64,000 nt of DNA. Source: Marinomonas ushuaiensis DSM 15871 (lineage in GTDB: Bacteria; Pseudomonadota; Gammaproteobacteria; Pseudomonadales; Marinomonadaceae). Shown one piece after another: positions 9,396 through 18,972 of the stretch. The stretch is from positions 124,001 through 188,000 of the forward strand of contig NZ_JAMB01000005.1 of NCBI RefSeq assembly GCF_000521805.1. The letters run 5' to 3'. The stretch's first letter is position 1; every line of letters starts with the position of its first letter. The notes under the pieces are model-generated. The model had not been told where the DNA came from. It saw nothing but the letters and a program-made list of their open reading frames with translations, and ran no database searches. The position numbers and the translations under genes were made by a program.

Positions 9396-10497
9396 CTAAA
9401 CTGTTGTCTGTTTGTCCAACAAGGTAGGAGCTTATTTCCGCTTCTTGTGGTGCTACTTGAACGTTATCACTGACTAACCAAGCATTAATCCAAGGGATAG
9501 GGTTGTGCTTCGTTTCAAAGTAAGTATCTAAGCCAACAGCTTGCATGCGAACGTTTGTGATGTATTCAACATATTGACCTAATATTTGAGCGTTAAGACC
9601 AATCATAGAACCGTCTTTGAATAAGTAGGTTGCCCATTCTTTTTCTTGCTCAGCGGCTTCTATAAATATATCACGTACGTCGTCTTTGCATTCTTCTGCA
9701 ATGATGGCCATTTCTGGGTCATCTTTACCAGATGCCATTAGGTTCATCATATGTTGCGTACCAGTTAAATGCAGAGCTTCATCTCGAGCAATAAGCTTGA
9801 TGATTTTAGCATTACCTTCCATCAAGGTACGTTCAGCAAAGCCAAAGCTACAAGCAAAACTGACATAAAAACGCACAGCTTCTAATACGTTAACGGAAGC
9901 AACGGTCAGGTAGAGGGCTTTTTTCAGTTTAGGCATGGTGATTTCAATATCACCTTTGCCTGGTATATTAAATGTACCAAATCCCATGGTGTTATACAGA
10001 TTCACCATTTCAATCAAGTTGTCGTAGTATTTCGAAACACTGTCTGCTCGTTTTGTGATTTCTTCATTTGTCACAATATCATCAAAGATCAATGTTGGAT
10101 CGTTGACGATATTACGAATGATGTGCGTATAAGAGCGACTGTGGATGGTTTCACTGAATGACCAAGTCTCAATCCAAGTTTCTAGCTCAGGCAAAGAAAC
10201 GATTGGTAGTAAAGCAACATTTGGGGAGCGACCTTGTACACTGTCTAACAAGGTTTGATATTTTAGATTGCTTAAGAAAATGTGCTTTTCATGTTCTTCT
10301 AATTTTTGAAAATCTTTACGGTCGTTTGAAAGATCCACTTCTTCAGGACGCCAAAAGAAAGACAGTTGTTTTTCGATTAGTTTTTCAAAAATAGGGTGTT
10401 TTTGTTGGTCGTAACGAGCTACGTTGACATTCTCACCAAAAAACATTGGCTCTTTCATACTGTCAAATTTCTTACGGTTAAACGTCGAGTAACTCAT
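9364..10497 (-). CDS. nrdB: class Ia ribonucleoside-diphosphate reductase, beta subunit
   Basis: 377 residues, collinear with E. coli NrdB (376). Visible are the radical Tyr in [14 protein letters not shown], metal ligands in the [15 protein letters not shown] helix and [16 protein letters not shown], and the C-terminal acidic tail that docks on NrdA. It houses the diiron-tyrosyl radical used to reduce ribonucleotides to deoxyribonucleotides in the cytoplasm. Middle gene of nrdA-nrdB-yfaE; a strong hairpin separates it from nrdA. Confidence 0.97.
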   Translation of the reverse strand: MSYSTFNRKKFDSMKEPMFFGENVNVARYDQQKHPIFEKLIEKQLSFFWRPEEVDLSNDRKDFQKLEEHEKHIFLSNLKYQTLLDSVQGRSPNVALLPIVSLPELETWIETWSFSETIHSRSYTHIIRNIVNDPTLIFDDIVTNEEITKRADSVSKYYDNLIEMVNLYNTMGFGTFNIPGKGDIEITMPKLKKALYLTVASVNVLEAVRFYVSFACSFGFAERTLMEGNAKIIKLIARDEALHLTGTQHMMNLMASGKDDPEMAIIAEECKDDVRDIFIEAAEQEKEWATYLFKDGSMIGLNAQILGQYVEYITNVRMQAVGLDTYFETKHNPIPWINAWLVSDNVQVAPQEAEISSYLVGQTDNSLDDSDFDDFDL

Positions 10498-10608
10498 TGC
10501 TTGGGTATCCTATAATGCATAAGGCGAGTAATGAAATTGGATTTGCCTTAGTGATTTAATGCAGTCTAAAAGTTGAATAAAGGTGGATAATCATGTTTCT
10601 AAGCTAAC

Positions 10609-10640
10609 AATAAGTCTCGTAACCTATTACGAGACTTATT
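10609..10640 (-). other. intercistronic hairpin between nrdA and nrdB
   Basis: A perfect 14-base-pair stem (10609-10622 with 10627-10640) around the 4-base loop CCTA. No T-tract follows in the nrdA to nrdB direction, so it is more likely an RNA-stabilising or attenuating element setting the subunit ratio than a full terminator. Confidence 0.6.
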
Positions 10641-10650
10641 AAATCTTAGG

Positions 10651-12915
10651 TTAGATCTTACAAGCACCGCCTGCGCAATCATCCATATCTTCTTGCTTGT
10701 CGTCTGCACCATCACGAGTGTTATGGTAATAAAGCGTTTTGACGCCCAGTTTATAAGCCGTTAATAGATCTTTTAAGATGACTTTCATTGGTACTTTTTG
10801 AGACTCGAATTTCTGTGGGTCATAGTTGGTATTTGCTGAAATCGCTTGGTCAACGAACTTCTGCATGATGCCAACTAGTTGTAAATAACCATCGTTTGAT
10901 GGAATCGTCCACAATAATTCATAGCTGTCTTTTAAACGTTCAAACTCAGGCACAACTTGTTTCAAAATGCCGTCTTTACTGGCTTTAACAGATACAAAGC
11001 CACGAGGTGGTTCGATACCGTTTGTTGCGTTACTGATCTGAGAAGAGGTCTCTGATGGCATAAGTGCGGTTAGCGTAGAGTTACGTAAGCCGTGTTTAAC
11101 AATCTCAGAACGTAAGCCTTCCCAGTCATAATAAAGTGTCGAAGGACAAATATTATCGATTTCTTTTTTGTAACTGTCGATTGGCAAAATGCCTTTCGAG
11201 TAAGTCGTTTCATTAAATGCTAAACAAGGGCCGAATTCCTTAGACAGCTTATTCGATGCTTTTAACAAGAAATATTGAATAGCTTCGAATGTTTTGTGAG
11301 TCAATTCGTTGGCACTGCCATCTGAATATTTAACGCCATTTTTCGCTAGGTAATACGCGTAGTTAATAACACCAACACCTAAAGTACGACGCAGTTCCGT
11401 TGCACGTTGGGCCGCAGGGATTGGATAGTTTTGATAATCCAATAAACTGTCTAGCGCACGAACAATCAATTCGGCTAACTCTTCTAGTTCATCTAAGTTT
11501 TCTAGAGCACCCAAGTTGAAGGCAGACAAGGTACAAAGGGCAATTTCACCTTCAGAATCATTGATGCTGTTCAGAGGCTTAGTTGGCAGCGCAATTTCTA
11601 AACACAAGTTACTTTGTTTAACTGGCGCCACTTTAGGGTCAAATGGACTGTGCGTATTACAGTGATCGACGTTTTGAAGGTAGATACGACCTGTGCTGGC
11701 ACGTTCAGAAGCGAACAAGGTAAATAATTCAGTGGCTTTAATGGTTTGCTTACGAATTGAGTCGTCTTGTTCATACATAGTGTATAAGCGATCAAATTCT
11801 TCTTGATCCGCAAAGAAAGCATCATAAAGACCGGGAACGTCAGATGGGCTGAACAGTGTAATGTTGCCACCTTTGATCAAGCGTTGGTACATCAAACGAT
11901 TAAACTGCACACCGTAATCTAAATGGCGGACGCGGTTTTCTTCAACACCACGGTTGTTTTTAAGCACTAATAAACTTTCAACTTCCAAATGCCAAATCGG
12001 GTAGAAGACAGTTGCTGCACCACCACGAACACCACCTTGAGAACAGCTTTTAACCGCTGTTTGAAAGTGTTTGTAGAATGGAATACAGCCTGTGTGGAAC
12101 GCTTCGCCGCCACGAATAGTACTGCCAAGAGCGCGAATAGCACCTGCGTTCACGCCAATGCCAGCACGTTGGCTCACGTATTTCACGATAGCGCTGGAGG
12201 TTGCGTTGATAGAATCCAGAGAATCACCACATTCAATCAATACACAGCTGCTGAATTGGCGAGTCGGAGTACGAATACCTGACATGATAGGTGTTGGCAG
12301 CGAAATTTTGAATTGAGATACCGCGTTATAAAAACGACGAATTAAATTCAAGCGTTCTGCTTTGTCGTATTTTGCGAATAGGCAAGCCGCAACAAGGATG
12401 TAAATAAACTGCGGACTCTCGTAGATTTCGCCTGTTACACGGTTTTGAACTAAGTATTTTCCTTCTAGTTGCTTAACGGCAGCATAAGAAAAGTTCATGT
12501 CACGAGAGTGATCAATAACATCATTTAACTGATTGAAGTCTTCTTGAGTGTAATCTTCAAGTAGGTGAGCATCGTAACGTTTTTGTTGAACAAGGTTTTT
12601 TACATGATCATAAATGTGTGGTGGTTCAAAATCACCGAAGGCTTTTTTGCGCAAATTAAAGATGGCTAAGCGAGCAGCTAGATACTGATAATCTGGTGTG
12701 TTTTCTGAAATCAAATCGGCTGCAGATTTAATCAAGGTTTCATGAATATCTGTAGTACGAATACCTTCAAAGAATTGGATTTGTGCTTTCAATTCTACTT
12801 GAGAAACAGAGACATTATCTAAACCTTCAGCAGCCCACGTGATGACTTTATGAATCTTTTCTAGATTGATGTTTTCGGTCTTCCCGTTACGCTTAGTAAC
12901 TGTAAGAGTGCTCAT
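10651..12915 (-). CDS. nrdA: class Ia ribonucleoside-diphosphate reductase, alpha subunit
   Basis: 754 residues (E. coli 761). The N-terminal ATP-cone (about 1-90) begins STLTVTKRNGKTENINLEKI. Catalytic residues are visible: Cys in QFSSCVLIECGDS, NLCLEIALPT (Asn-Cys-Glu active-site trio) and ALCTLSAFNLGAL, plus the C-terminal redox pair in CAGGACKI, which passes electrons from thioredoxin or glutaredoxin. It reduces NDPs to dNDPs with allosteric dATP/ATP control. First gene of nrdA-nrdB-yfaE; two NrdR boxes lie about 65-115 bases upstream of the start. Confidence 0.97.
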   Translation of the reverse strand: MSTLTVTKRNGKTENINLEKIHKVITWAAEGLDNVSVSQVELKAQIQFFEGIRTTDIHETLIKSAADLISENTPDYQYLAARLAIFNLRKKAFGDFEPPHIYDHVKNLVQQKRYDAHLLEDYTQEDFNQLNDVIDHSRDMNFSYAAVKQLEGKYLVQNRVTGEIYESPQFIYILVAACLFAKYDKAERLNLIRRFYNAVSQFKISLPTPIMSGIRTPTRQFSSCVLIECGDSLDSINATSSAIVKYVSQRAGIGVNAGAIRALGSTIRGGEAFHTGCIPFYKHFQTAVKSCSQGGVRGGAATVFYPIWHLEVESLLVLKNNRGVEENRVRHLDYGVQFNRLMYQRLIKGGNITLFSPSDVPGLYDAFFADQEEFDRLYTMYEQDDSIRKQTIKATELFTLFASERASTGRIYLQNVDHCNTHSPFDPKVAPVKQSNLCLEIALPTKPLNSINDSEGEIALCTLSAFNLGALENLDELEELAELIVRALDSLLDYQNYPIPAAQRATELRRTLGVGVINYAYYLAKNGVKYSDGSANELTHKTFEAIQYFLLKASNKLSKEFGPCLAFNETTYSKGILPIDSYKKEIDNICPSTLYYDWEGLRSEIVKHGLRNSTLTALMPSETSSQISNATNGIEPPRGFVSVKASKDGILKQVVPEFERLKDSYELLWTIPSNDGYLQLVGIMQKFVDQAISANTNYDPQKFESQKVPMKVILKDLLTAYKLGVKTLYYHNTRDGADDKQEDMDDCAGGACKI

Positions 12916-12937
12916 GCCTTAACTTCCCATTTAGTGC

Positions 12938-12943
12938 ATTATA
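12938..12943 (-). promoter_or_regulatory. candidate -10 element for nrdA
   Basis: Read on the minus strand this is TATAAT, a perfect -10 hexamer 22 bases before the nrdA start codon. No good -35 hexamer is visible at 16-18 bases, so the promoter may depend on an activator or be only partly identified. Confidence 0.4.
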
Positions 12944-12980
12944 GAAAAAGAGAATAAGTTACAGCGTAAAAAGAGGTGAC

Positions 12981-13029
12981 TTACTCTATGTAGTGTGTTT
13001 TTACTTATGACACACTACATGTAGTGTGT
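12981..13029. promoter_or_regulatory. tandem NrdR boxes upstream of nrdA
   Basis: The right box is a perfect 20-base palindrome at 13010-13029, containing ACACTACATGTAGTGT (13012-13027) and matching the NrdR consensus acaCwAtATaTwGtgt closely. The left box, 12981-12996, matches it at 12 of 16 positions. Centres are 31 bases apart, three helical turns, the standard spacing for cooperative NrdR binding. NrdR is the ATP/dATP-sensing repressor of ribonucleotide reductase genes. The rest of the 334-base gap between nrdA and the next gene shows nothing else recognisable. Confidence 0.88.
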
Positions 13030-13249
13030 TGTTTGAAATCTGTGGTGAACAATAGTGCTCATTTAACTTAAAATCAAGGCTTGAAAAGCGATCAAAAATG
13101 AGAATCAAATAAAGGCTAAGTGCTCACTGACTTGCCCTGCCACAAAAAGTATAAAGTTGACGATTGGCAAGATCATAAAAGAGTTTTTAGCTATTTTTTT
13201 ATGTATTTTTTGTCGGAGTCAAAGAAAAGCTGGCACGCACAAAAAATGA

Positions 13250-13975
13250 TCAAAAAATAAATGTAAGCACCATTTTGAATCCAGCAACCAAGGCAAATAA
13301 AAATACTTGATGAACAAGGTAAATCGGTAAAGCGAAACGCCCCATGAATGCCAAAATATTGACGAATAAAGACTTAGGTGTTGGGTATTTATGGCAATTT
13401 AAATAGCCCAATAATGGACCGATTAAAATCACGCCGATCCATGGAAAAGGAAAGACGATATCGAGAGTTCTCTGTGGAAGGCCTAGAAAGTCAGTTATGT
13501 TAGCAAATGCGTTTGGAAACGTTAAATAGTGCGTAGTATGGTAAATAAGGAGAATAACAGAGCCAATAACAGCAGAGGCGATAGGCCATTTTGCAAACGG
13601 TCGAGTGACTAGTGATGCAATAAAAATAAAGTGAAGTATGCCAAAATAAATCCATTGGTCAGGAACGGCAAGGTAAGTTGCTAATGAAATTGCAGACGCG
13701 CAAAGAAATAACTTAATGTCTCGCTTCCAGAAGGACTGATGACTGCCTTTTTTTATCGTTAAATAACTCGACCAACCAATTGCTGTTAAAAATAGGGTTA
13801 GGATCAGGCTTCGAAAATATACCCAAAACGGATCGTGTATAGAGTATTCCATAAAGCCAAAACTGCGTAAATCCCAACAAAAATGGAATATCATCATCAA
13901 TAGAACAGCTAAACCACGGTAAGCGTCTAAAAAATTACTGCGTTTTATTGACGCATCAATCGAGGAAGGTTGCAT
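13250..13975 (-). CDS. HGSNAT-catalytic-domain (DUF1624) membrane protein
   Basis: 241 residues with about six or seven membrane helices. The N-terminal signature FLDAYRGLAVLLMMIFHFCW places it in the heparan-alpha-glucosaminide N-acetyltransferase-like (DUF1624) family of integral membrane acyltransferase-like proteins. The family is thought to use acyl-CoA to modify sugars or other cell-envelope groups; nothing here identifies the substrate. Divergent from the AlkB-like gene with only 23 bases between the starts. Confidence 0.8.
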   Translation of the reverse strand: MQPSSIDASIKRSNFLDAYRGLAVLLMMIFHFCWDLRSFGFMEYSIHDPFWVYFRSLILTLFLTAIGWSSYLTIKKGSHQSFWKRDIKLFLCASAISLATYLAVPDQWIYFGILHFIFIASLVTRPFAKWPIASAVIGSVILLIYHTTHYLTFPNAFANITDFLGLPQRTLDIVFPFPWIGVILIGPLLGYLNCHKYPTPKSLFVNILAFMGRFALPIYLVHQVFLFALVAGFKMVLTFIF

Positions 13976-13998
13976 TGAAATCCAAGGTGAATAGTTGA

Positions 13999-14556
13999 GT
14001 GGAAGCTAAGCCATCATACCGATACTCATTTTCCAGCTCAAGCTTACCGAGTCTCATGCCGGAGCTTAAGTCGAGCTTGCTTTGGCAAAGAGAGCGCTTG
14101 CCTATGTTTGGGCGAGATGTTGAAGTGCCTAGGCAAGTTGCATTTGTCGCCAATGAAGGAATTTGTTACCGCTATTCAGGAAAAGACCACCATGGCGTCG
14201 GTTGGCCTGAATGCTTATTGCCGATTAAAAAGGAAGCGGAATGCTTAGCGCAACAACCTTTTAACTCGGTGTTGTTAAATTGGTATAAAGACGGTGAAGA
14301 GTATATGGGGTGGCACTCCGACAATGAAAAAACATTAGGGCCAGCCCCTGTTGTTGCTATGTTGAGTCTTGGTGTGACGAGGAGCTTTTTGTTTCGCTTA
14401 AAAGCGAATCATAAAATGAAACATAGTATTGAATTACAAGATGCTAGCTGGCTGATAATGAGTCCATCGACTCAAGTGTTATGGCAGCATTCATTGCCGG
14501 TCAGAAAACGAATCAAAGAAGAGCGAATTAGTTTAACTTTTCGACTCTTACTTTGA
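13999..14556 (+). CDS. AlkB-like 2-oxoglutarate/Fe(II)-dependent dioxygenase
   Basis: About 185 residues from GTG 13999 (AAGGTG nine bases upstream); ATG 14056 is an alternative. The double-stranded beta-helix core has the iron ligands in GWHSDNEK (HxD) and WQHSLPV (distal His), and the 2-oxoglutarate-binding Arg in RISLTFR; the NWYKDGEEYMGWHSD block is typical of the ALKBH2/3-like bacterial group. It should oxidatively remove alkyl groups from DNA or RNA bases. It stands alone, separate from any ada gene. Confidence 0.9.
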   Translation: MEAKPSYRYSFSSSSLPSLMPELKSSLLWQRERLPMFGRDVEVPRQVAFVANEGICYRYSGKDHHGVGWPECLLPIKKEAECLAQQPFNSVLLNWYKDGEEYMGWHSDNEKTLGPAPVVAMLSLGVTRSFLFRLKANHKMKHSIELQDASWLIMSPSTQVLWQHSLPVRKRIKEERISLTFRLLL

Positions 14557-14592
14557 TTCTTTGATAGCCTTTCATTAAAGTTCAGCTTTTAA

Positions 14593-15234
14593 TTAAGGTG
14601 CTTTACGAGTTCTAACCCAACTGCCGTCTATTGGTGTAAAACAAATTCTATCGTGTAAGCGGCTTGGACGGCCTTGCCAAAACTCAATGAAGGTTGGTTT
14701 TAAAATATAACCGCCCCAATTTTCTGGGCAAGGCACTTCTTGATCCTTGAAAGCCTGTTCCTCAACGTCAAAAGCTTTTTGTAATGCATCGCGACTGGCA
14801 ATGACGGCGCTCTGTTGTGACGTTCGTGCTGCAAGTTGACTGCCTCGTGGGCGACTTGCGAAATAAGTTTCAGATACATCACGGGCCACTTTTTCAATTG
14901 TACCTTCAATGCGGATCTGGCGAGATAAGGCTGGCCAGAAGAAGGTCATGCTGGCTTTGTTGTTTTGAGCCAGCTGCTGGGCTTTTTCGCTGTCATAGTT
15001 GGTGAAAAAAGAAAAACCAGATTCACTACGTTGTTTTAAAAGGACAACACGAGAATGGGGCCAGCCCTCGTTGTCAACCGTGCTTAACGTCATTGCTGTC
15101 GGATCGTCAGGGCAGGCTTCAATAGCTTTTGCTAACCAAGTGTCAAAAAGAGCCAGTGGGTTGTTGCCAGCCTTATCTTCCAAAAGATCTTCGAATTGAT
15201 AGTCTCGACGAATAGAGTGTAGATCTCTGTTCAT
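14593..15234 (-). CDS. pdxH: pyridoxamine 5-prime-phosphate oxidase
   Basis: 213 residues (E. coli 218). FMN- and PLP-binding segments are visible: SRVVLLKQRSESGFSFFTNY, KASMTFFWPALSRQIRIEG and the C-terminal WQGRPSRLHDRICF. It oxidises PNP or PMP to PLP, the last step of vitamin B6 synthesis. Its ATG sits two bases after the coq7 stop codon, so the two are translationally coupled in a hinT-coq7-pdxH run. The C-terminus ends VRTRKAP rather than the usual LAP/RLAP. Confidence 0.96.
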   Translation of the reverse strand: MNRDLHSIRRDYQFEDLLEDKAGNNPLALFDTWLAKAIEACPDDPTAMTLSTVDNEGWPHSRVVLLKQRSESGFSFFTNYDSEKAQQLAQNNKASMTFFWPALSRQIRIEGTIEKVARDVSETYFASRPRGSQLAARTSQQSAVIASRDALQKAFDVEEQAFKDQEVPCPENWGGYILKPTFIEFWQGRPSRLHDRICFTPIDGSWVRTRKAP

Positions 15235-15236
15235 AA

Positions 15237-15869
15237 TTAAATCCGGTAAGTAGTGGTTGTCATCACTTTGGATACTTGAGTCATGATGGACATAATAGGT
15301 TGTGGGAATTCGTAGCCACCAGCTTCTAATGCTGCTTCTTTGTGTTTGGCTTCATCTATGTGCATTTGCGTCAAAACAGCTTTGCTTTTTTTATCTTGAA
15401 GTGGCAAATCTTGCAGGTGCTTTTTAAGGTGAATACAAACTTGATCTTCGGTTGCTGCTACAAAGCCTAAGCTTAATTTATCACTGATTAGTCCAGCGCC
15501 AGCGCCAATCATAAAAGAAGCACCATAGAATAACGGATTCAGTAAGCTGGGTTTACTGTGCAAATCATAAAGTCGTTGCTCGCACCAAACGAGGTGGTCA
15601 ATTTCTTCGTCTGCTGCGTGCTCCATTTCTTTGCGTACAGTATCTAGCTTGGCTGTCGTTGCTTGCCCAGCATAAAGTGCTTGAGCACAGACTTCACCAG
15701 TATGGTTAATACGCATTAATCCAGACGCATGTTTACGTTCATCGCTGTTTAGTTCTGCTTCATCAATTTGGTGAGCAGGAGAAACACGTGACGCTCTTGC
15801 TGCATGTGGAACCAGTGTTTGCAGAGCACGATCAAATTGTAATACGGCTTTATCTAGAAAAGAGATCAC
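15237..15869 (-). CDS. coq7: demethoxyubiquinone hydroxylase Coq7
   Basis: 210 residues of the ferritin-like diiron family. Iron ligands are visible as Glu in [18 protein letters not shown], ExxH in [14 protein letters not shown], and the second half [11 protein letters not shown] and [11 protein letters not shown]. It hydroxylates 2-polyprenyl-3-methyl-6-methoxybenzoquinol in ubiquinone synthesis at the inner membrane. Length is usual. It sits 15 bases behind hinT and 2 bases before pdxH. Confidence 0.96.
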   Translation of the reverse strand: MISFLDKAVLQFDRALQTLVPHAARASRVSPAHQIDEAELNSDERKHASGLMRINHTGEVCAQALYAGQATTAKLDTVRKEMEHAADEEIDHLVWCEQRLYDLHSKPSLLNPLFYGASFMIGAGAGLISDKLSLGFVAATEDQVCIHLKKHLQDLPLQDKKSKAVLTQMHIDEAKHKEAALEAGGYEFPQPIMSIMTQVSKVMTTTTYRI

Positions 15870-15884
15870 ATTGGTTTCCTCTTG

Positions 15885-16226
15885 TTAGCCTGGAGGCCAT
15901 GTCATTGCTCGGCCACCCAGTACGTGCATGTGGATATGGTAAACGGTTTGTCCGCCCATTTCGTTGCAGTTCATTGCAACACGATAACCTGCCTCGCTAA
16001 TGCCTTTTTGTTTGGCAATTTTTGCAGCTGTTATTTGAAGTTTGCCAACAACGGAAGCATCTTCATCAGTAAGGTCATTTAATGTACTAATATGACGCTT
16101 TGGGATGACAAGGAAATGAGTTGGCGCTTGTGGCATGATGTCTTCAAAAGCAATGACGTCATCATCTTCATACAAAACTGTTGCCGGAATGTCACCACTT
16201 ACTATCTTACAAAATAAACAATCCAT
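15885..16226 (-). CDS. hinT: HIT-family purine nucleoside phosphoramidase
   Basis: 113 residues with the histidine triad HIHMHVLGGR near residues 96-105 and the N-terminal CLFCKIVSGDIPATVLYEDD characteristic of HinT. It hydrolyses adenosine phosphoramidates and related nucleotide conjugates. It is the first gene of the hinT-coq7-pdxH series, 44 bases downstream of the 7TMR gene, with which it may share a transcript. Confidence 0.95.
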   Translation of the reverse strand: MDCLFCKIVSGDIPATVLYEDDDVIAFEDIMPQAPTHFLVIPKRHISTLNDLTDEDASVVGKLQITAAKIAKQKGISEAGYRVAMNCNEMGGQTVYHIHMHVLGGRAMTWPPG

Positions 16227-16270
16227 ATCATCTCCTTTTCTTTATATTATTCAAGCTTGGTTATTGGACT

Positions 16271-18568
16271 TCAAGGTGTTTTACGCAAAGGCTTGATGCG
16301 TGACAAGGGTGTGTTCTTTAACCTGTCTCCTTTCTGAATCAGGCGTGAAAGTCGTTGCGCTAGTTGGCTACCCAGGTCAGAGCAAGGCAATATTTCATCA
16401 AAGCCGAGTTTTTTTGCGTAATCAAGAGACATTTTAACATTGTTACTTATTAGCAGGCACTGATCTTCTGCGCGCATCAATGGCAAGATTCTCTGTTGAG
16501 TAATATGAGGAATATGACCGCCATTATCAAAGACTAGAATGATAGAGCCTGATTCTCTTTTCTCTGGATTCTCTAAATGTTCCAAAACACTTTCTAGTGT
16601 TGAAAAATGCTCTATTTTGTTTGAATGGCTTTGTAAGATCGTGAGTGCTTTTTGAAGGTCGCTATCTTCTTGGCCAAAGAAGATGAGATCAAAATGGCTT
16701 TGTTGAGCGACTTTGTTGGTTATATGTCGAATTTGGGTATCAATAGGAATGTTAATCGTCACGCTGCGGATTTGGTCATGTTCTGATAGTTGGATGTTGC
16801 CTTTTAAGTGTTGCGTTAAGAGACTTATGTAGCTCATACCAAAATCTACATTGGTTATGTTTTCATGGACTCGTGCCGGAAGCGGGTAGCAATTAAGCTC
16901 TAAGGTCGATGCGCTTTCTCGATTTAATTCATGGTAAGTGATGTTAAATGTGAGTTCCTGATCGGTAAAATGTTTGAATTCCTGAGTCAAAACTTCAATA
17001 AGGTGTTGCAATGCTTTTGCGTGTTGAAGTACTTCAATATGATCCGTTTTAAATGTATTAAGCTCAATAATAGTATTGTCTTGATCTAAGCGCTGAAAAT
17101 TATTATGAGCGTTTTCTATTAACTGATTCAAAGTGATAGGAGGCGATTGCTCGAAAGGTTCGTTGTTTTTTATATCATTAAGACAGTCAATTCTTTCGAC
17201 TAAGCTTTTTAAGTTGTTGTTTGCAGTTTGACTACTGGTTAGCAGGCTTCTTGTATCTGGTGATGTCGCCGCTTGTTCAAGGTGAGCCAGTCCACCGCCA
17301 ATAATATTTATTTGTCGGCGTAGTCGACTTGAAAGATCCGACAATAAGTCAAAAATATCCGCTTTAGTGTAACTGGTGTTATGGGAGCGTTTTTGTAATA
17401 AAGGAATTGTTTGTGTAAACATTCCAATAAAGTGGATTAGAGCTTCTGTAATAACCGTGAGTGTTAATCCCCATTCGATCCATAATTGGCTAGGAAATAT
17501 ACCATAAGCCGCCATTAACCATGAAATGTAGCCAGTAAGCAACATTAGCCTAGCGACTAAAAAGTAGCTTGAAAAAGGGACGTTTTTAATAAAAGCGATA
17601 ACGGAGTGCACCGTTAATAAAGCTAAGATACTAAAGGCGATAATTGATAGTAAATTTACATCGAGAATTTCAGGGAGTAGTGTAAATGCAATAGCAGATA
17701 AGGCGCTTATTATTCCTGCTGAAATTAGTATTTTGTCCATTCTAGGAAGATGGTTTTTAGTATCTAAATAAAGTCTGGAGAAAAACGTAATGGCGCAAAG
17801 ACAAAGCAATGCAGACGCATTATGGATGCGCTCTTGCATGCCTGTTGTATTTGGAAAAAATTGTGATGCTTGATCATGAAGAGTGATATGTAACATGGCA
17901 ATTCCAGCCAATAGTACTGCATAGACTAAATACATCGCGTGAGATGTTTTAAAATAGAAGAAAATATTAGTTACAAAAATGGTTAATAAAATTCCGATTA
18001 AAACACCGGTTAGCATGAATTTTTTTTGGGCATCTATGCTCATTTTCGATAAAGTTTTTAGTTCGATGTTTGCATTGATAGGAAGGTGAGATGATAGCTT
18101 CATGTAAACAGTAAAAATAGGTGGTGTGTTGGCTGGAATTGAGAAAACATAATTTGGTGTTTGAATTTGTCTATTGCTGTATGGGCGGGCACCGCCAAGC
18201 TCTGCTTGAACTTGGCTTCCATAAATATTTGGTAAATAAATGTCTAGGTATTGAAGTCTAGGCGAATCTATTTCTAATAAAACAGGTATGTTCATTGTTG
18301 AGCGTATAGCGATGTCGGTACGAATCCAAACATTACCTTTGACTCGACCAAATTGTAGGTACTCACGATTAATAGGGCGAAAGCGCTTTGCGTATTCATC
18401 AGACATTATTGTGTTGAAAGAAAGATCTTGTTTTTCATCAATGAAGTAAAAACCACTTTTTCCAATGTTGAATGAGCTGTTTGTATCATCGATAATAGCT
18501 ATCGTATTAACGCCCCACACGACGTTGGAGATACTGAGTAAAAATAGTAAGATGAGTCGATAAAACAC
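16271..18568 (-). CDS. 7TMR-DISM membrane protein with degenerate histidine-kinase and receiver regions
   Basis: 765 residues. Order: signal peptide (1-20), periplasmic 7TMR-DISMED2-like domain (about 30-180, with YLQFGRVKGNVWIRTD and LLEIDSPRLQYLDIYLPN), seven membrane helices (about 185-390), then a cytoplasmic part. Where a DHp helix should be, LSSRLRRQINIIGGGLAHLE lacks the phospho-accepting His; no N-box, DxGxG or G2 motif of an HATPase follows. The last 130 residues look like a receiver fold (FDLIFFGQEDSDL ... IILVFDNGG) without the usual acidic pocket. It probably senses a periplasmic ligand and signals by protein contact rather than phosphotransfer. Domain boundaries are approximate. 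Confidence 0.75.
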   Translation of the reverse strand: MFYRLILLFLLSISNVVWGVNTIAIIDDTNSSFNIGKSGFYFIDEKQDLSFNTIMSDEYAKRFRPINREYLQFGRVKGNVWIRTDIAIRSTMNIPVLLEIDSPRLQYLDIYLPNIYGSQVQAELGGARPYSNRQIQTPNYVFSIPANTPPIFTVYMKLSSHLPINANIELKTLSKMSIDAQKKFMLTGVLIGILLTIFVTNIFFYFKTSHAMYLVYAVLLAGIAMLHITLHDQASQFFPNTTGMQERIHNASALLCLCAITFFSRLYLDTKNHLPRMDKILISAGIISALSAIAFTLLPEILDVNLLSIIAFSILALLTVHSVIAFIKNVPFSSYFLVARLMLLTGYISWLMAAYGIFPSQLWIEWGLTLTVITEALIHFIGMFTQTIPLLQKRSHNTSYTKADIFDLLSDLSSRLRRQINIIGGGLAHLEQAATSPDTRSLLTSSQTANNNLKSLVERIDCLNDIKNNEPFEQSPPITLNQLIENAHNNFQRLDQDNTIIELNTFKTDHIEVLQHAKALQHLIEVLTQEFKHFTDQELTFNITYHELNRESASTLELNCYPLPARVHENITNVDFGMSYISLLTQHLKGNIQLSEHDQIRSVTINIPIDTQIRHITNKVAQQSHFDLIFFGQEDSDLQKALTILQSHSNKIEHFSTLESVLEHLENPEKRESGSIILVFDNGGHIPHITQQRILPLMRAEDQCLLISNNVKMSLDYAKKLGFDEILPCSDLGSQLAQRLSRLIQKGDRLKNTPLSRIKPLRKTP

Positions 18569-18626
18569 AATGCTAGCCTAAGCCTATTTAGTAAGGGCTA
18601 TCATTATTAACTAGATAGGGGATCAA

Positions 18627-18893
18627 ATGCTATATCCAATTTTGGTGGAATATTACGTTTGGTTTAGTTTGTTGCTGCTAGCCGTTACTTGGTTTGCTCG
18701 ACAATCAAAGCCAAAAAACCGAACAAATCTCATATATGGTTATGGAATGATCGCGGCACTGGGCTTTGTGTTGGCTTTTGATTGGGTCGCTGGCGTCATC
18801 TTTGGTTTGATTGTACTTGAGCTTGGTCGTTTGCTTCGAGCTTGGCTGAATTCGAAAGAAGCACAATTAAAAAGTAATGCTAAAGATAAATAG
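18627..18893 (+). CDS. small inner-membrane protein, unknown function
   Basis: 88 residues with two or three hydrophobic segments (LVEYYVWFSLLLLAVTWFA; MIAALGFVLAFDWVAGVIFG) and a basic Lys-rich tail. The ATG is preceded by GGGGAT. Not a recognised family. It lies between divergent 7TMR and convergent purD genes and is followed by a strong terminator. It is probably real, given the good ribosome site, membrane profile and its own terminator. Confidence 0.65.
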   Translation: MLYPILVEYYVWFSLLLLAVTWFARQSKPKNRTNLIYGYGMIAALGFVLAFDWVAGVIFGLIVLELGRLLRAWLNSKEAQLKSNAKDK

Positions 18894-18924
18894 CGTTTTT
18901 TTTAAAGAAAGTAGCGGATAAAAG

Positions 18925-18949
18925 AAAGGCCTCATCAGAGGCCTTTTTT
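18925..18949. terminator. bidirectional terminator between the small membrane gene and purD
   Basis: AAAGGCCTC paired with GAGGCCTTT around ATCA, followed by a T-run on the plus strand and preceded by A's that serve the minus strand. Confidence 0.85.
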
Positions 18950-18972
18950 CATTTTAACTTGTTAAGAAGGTT

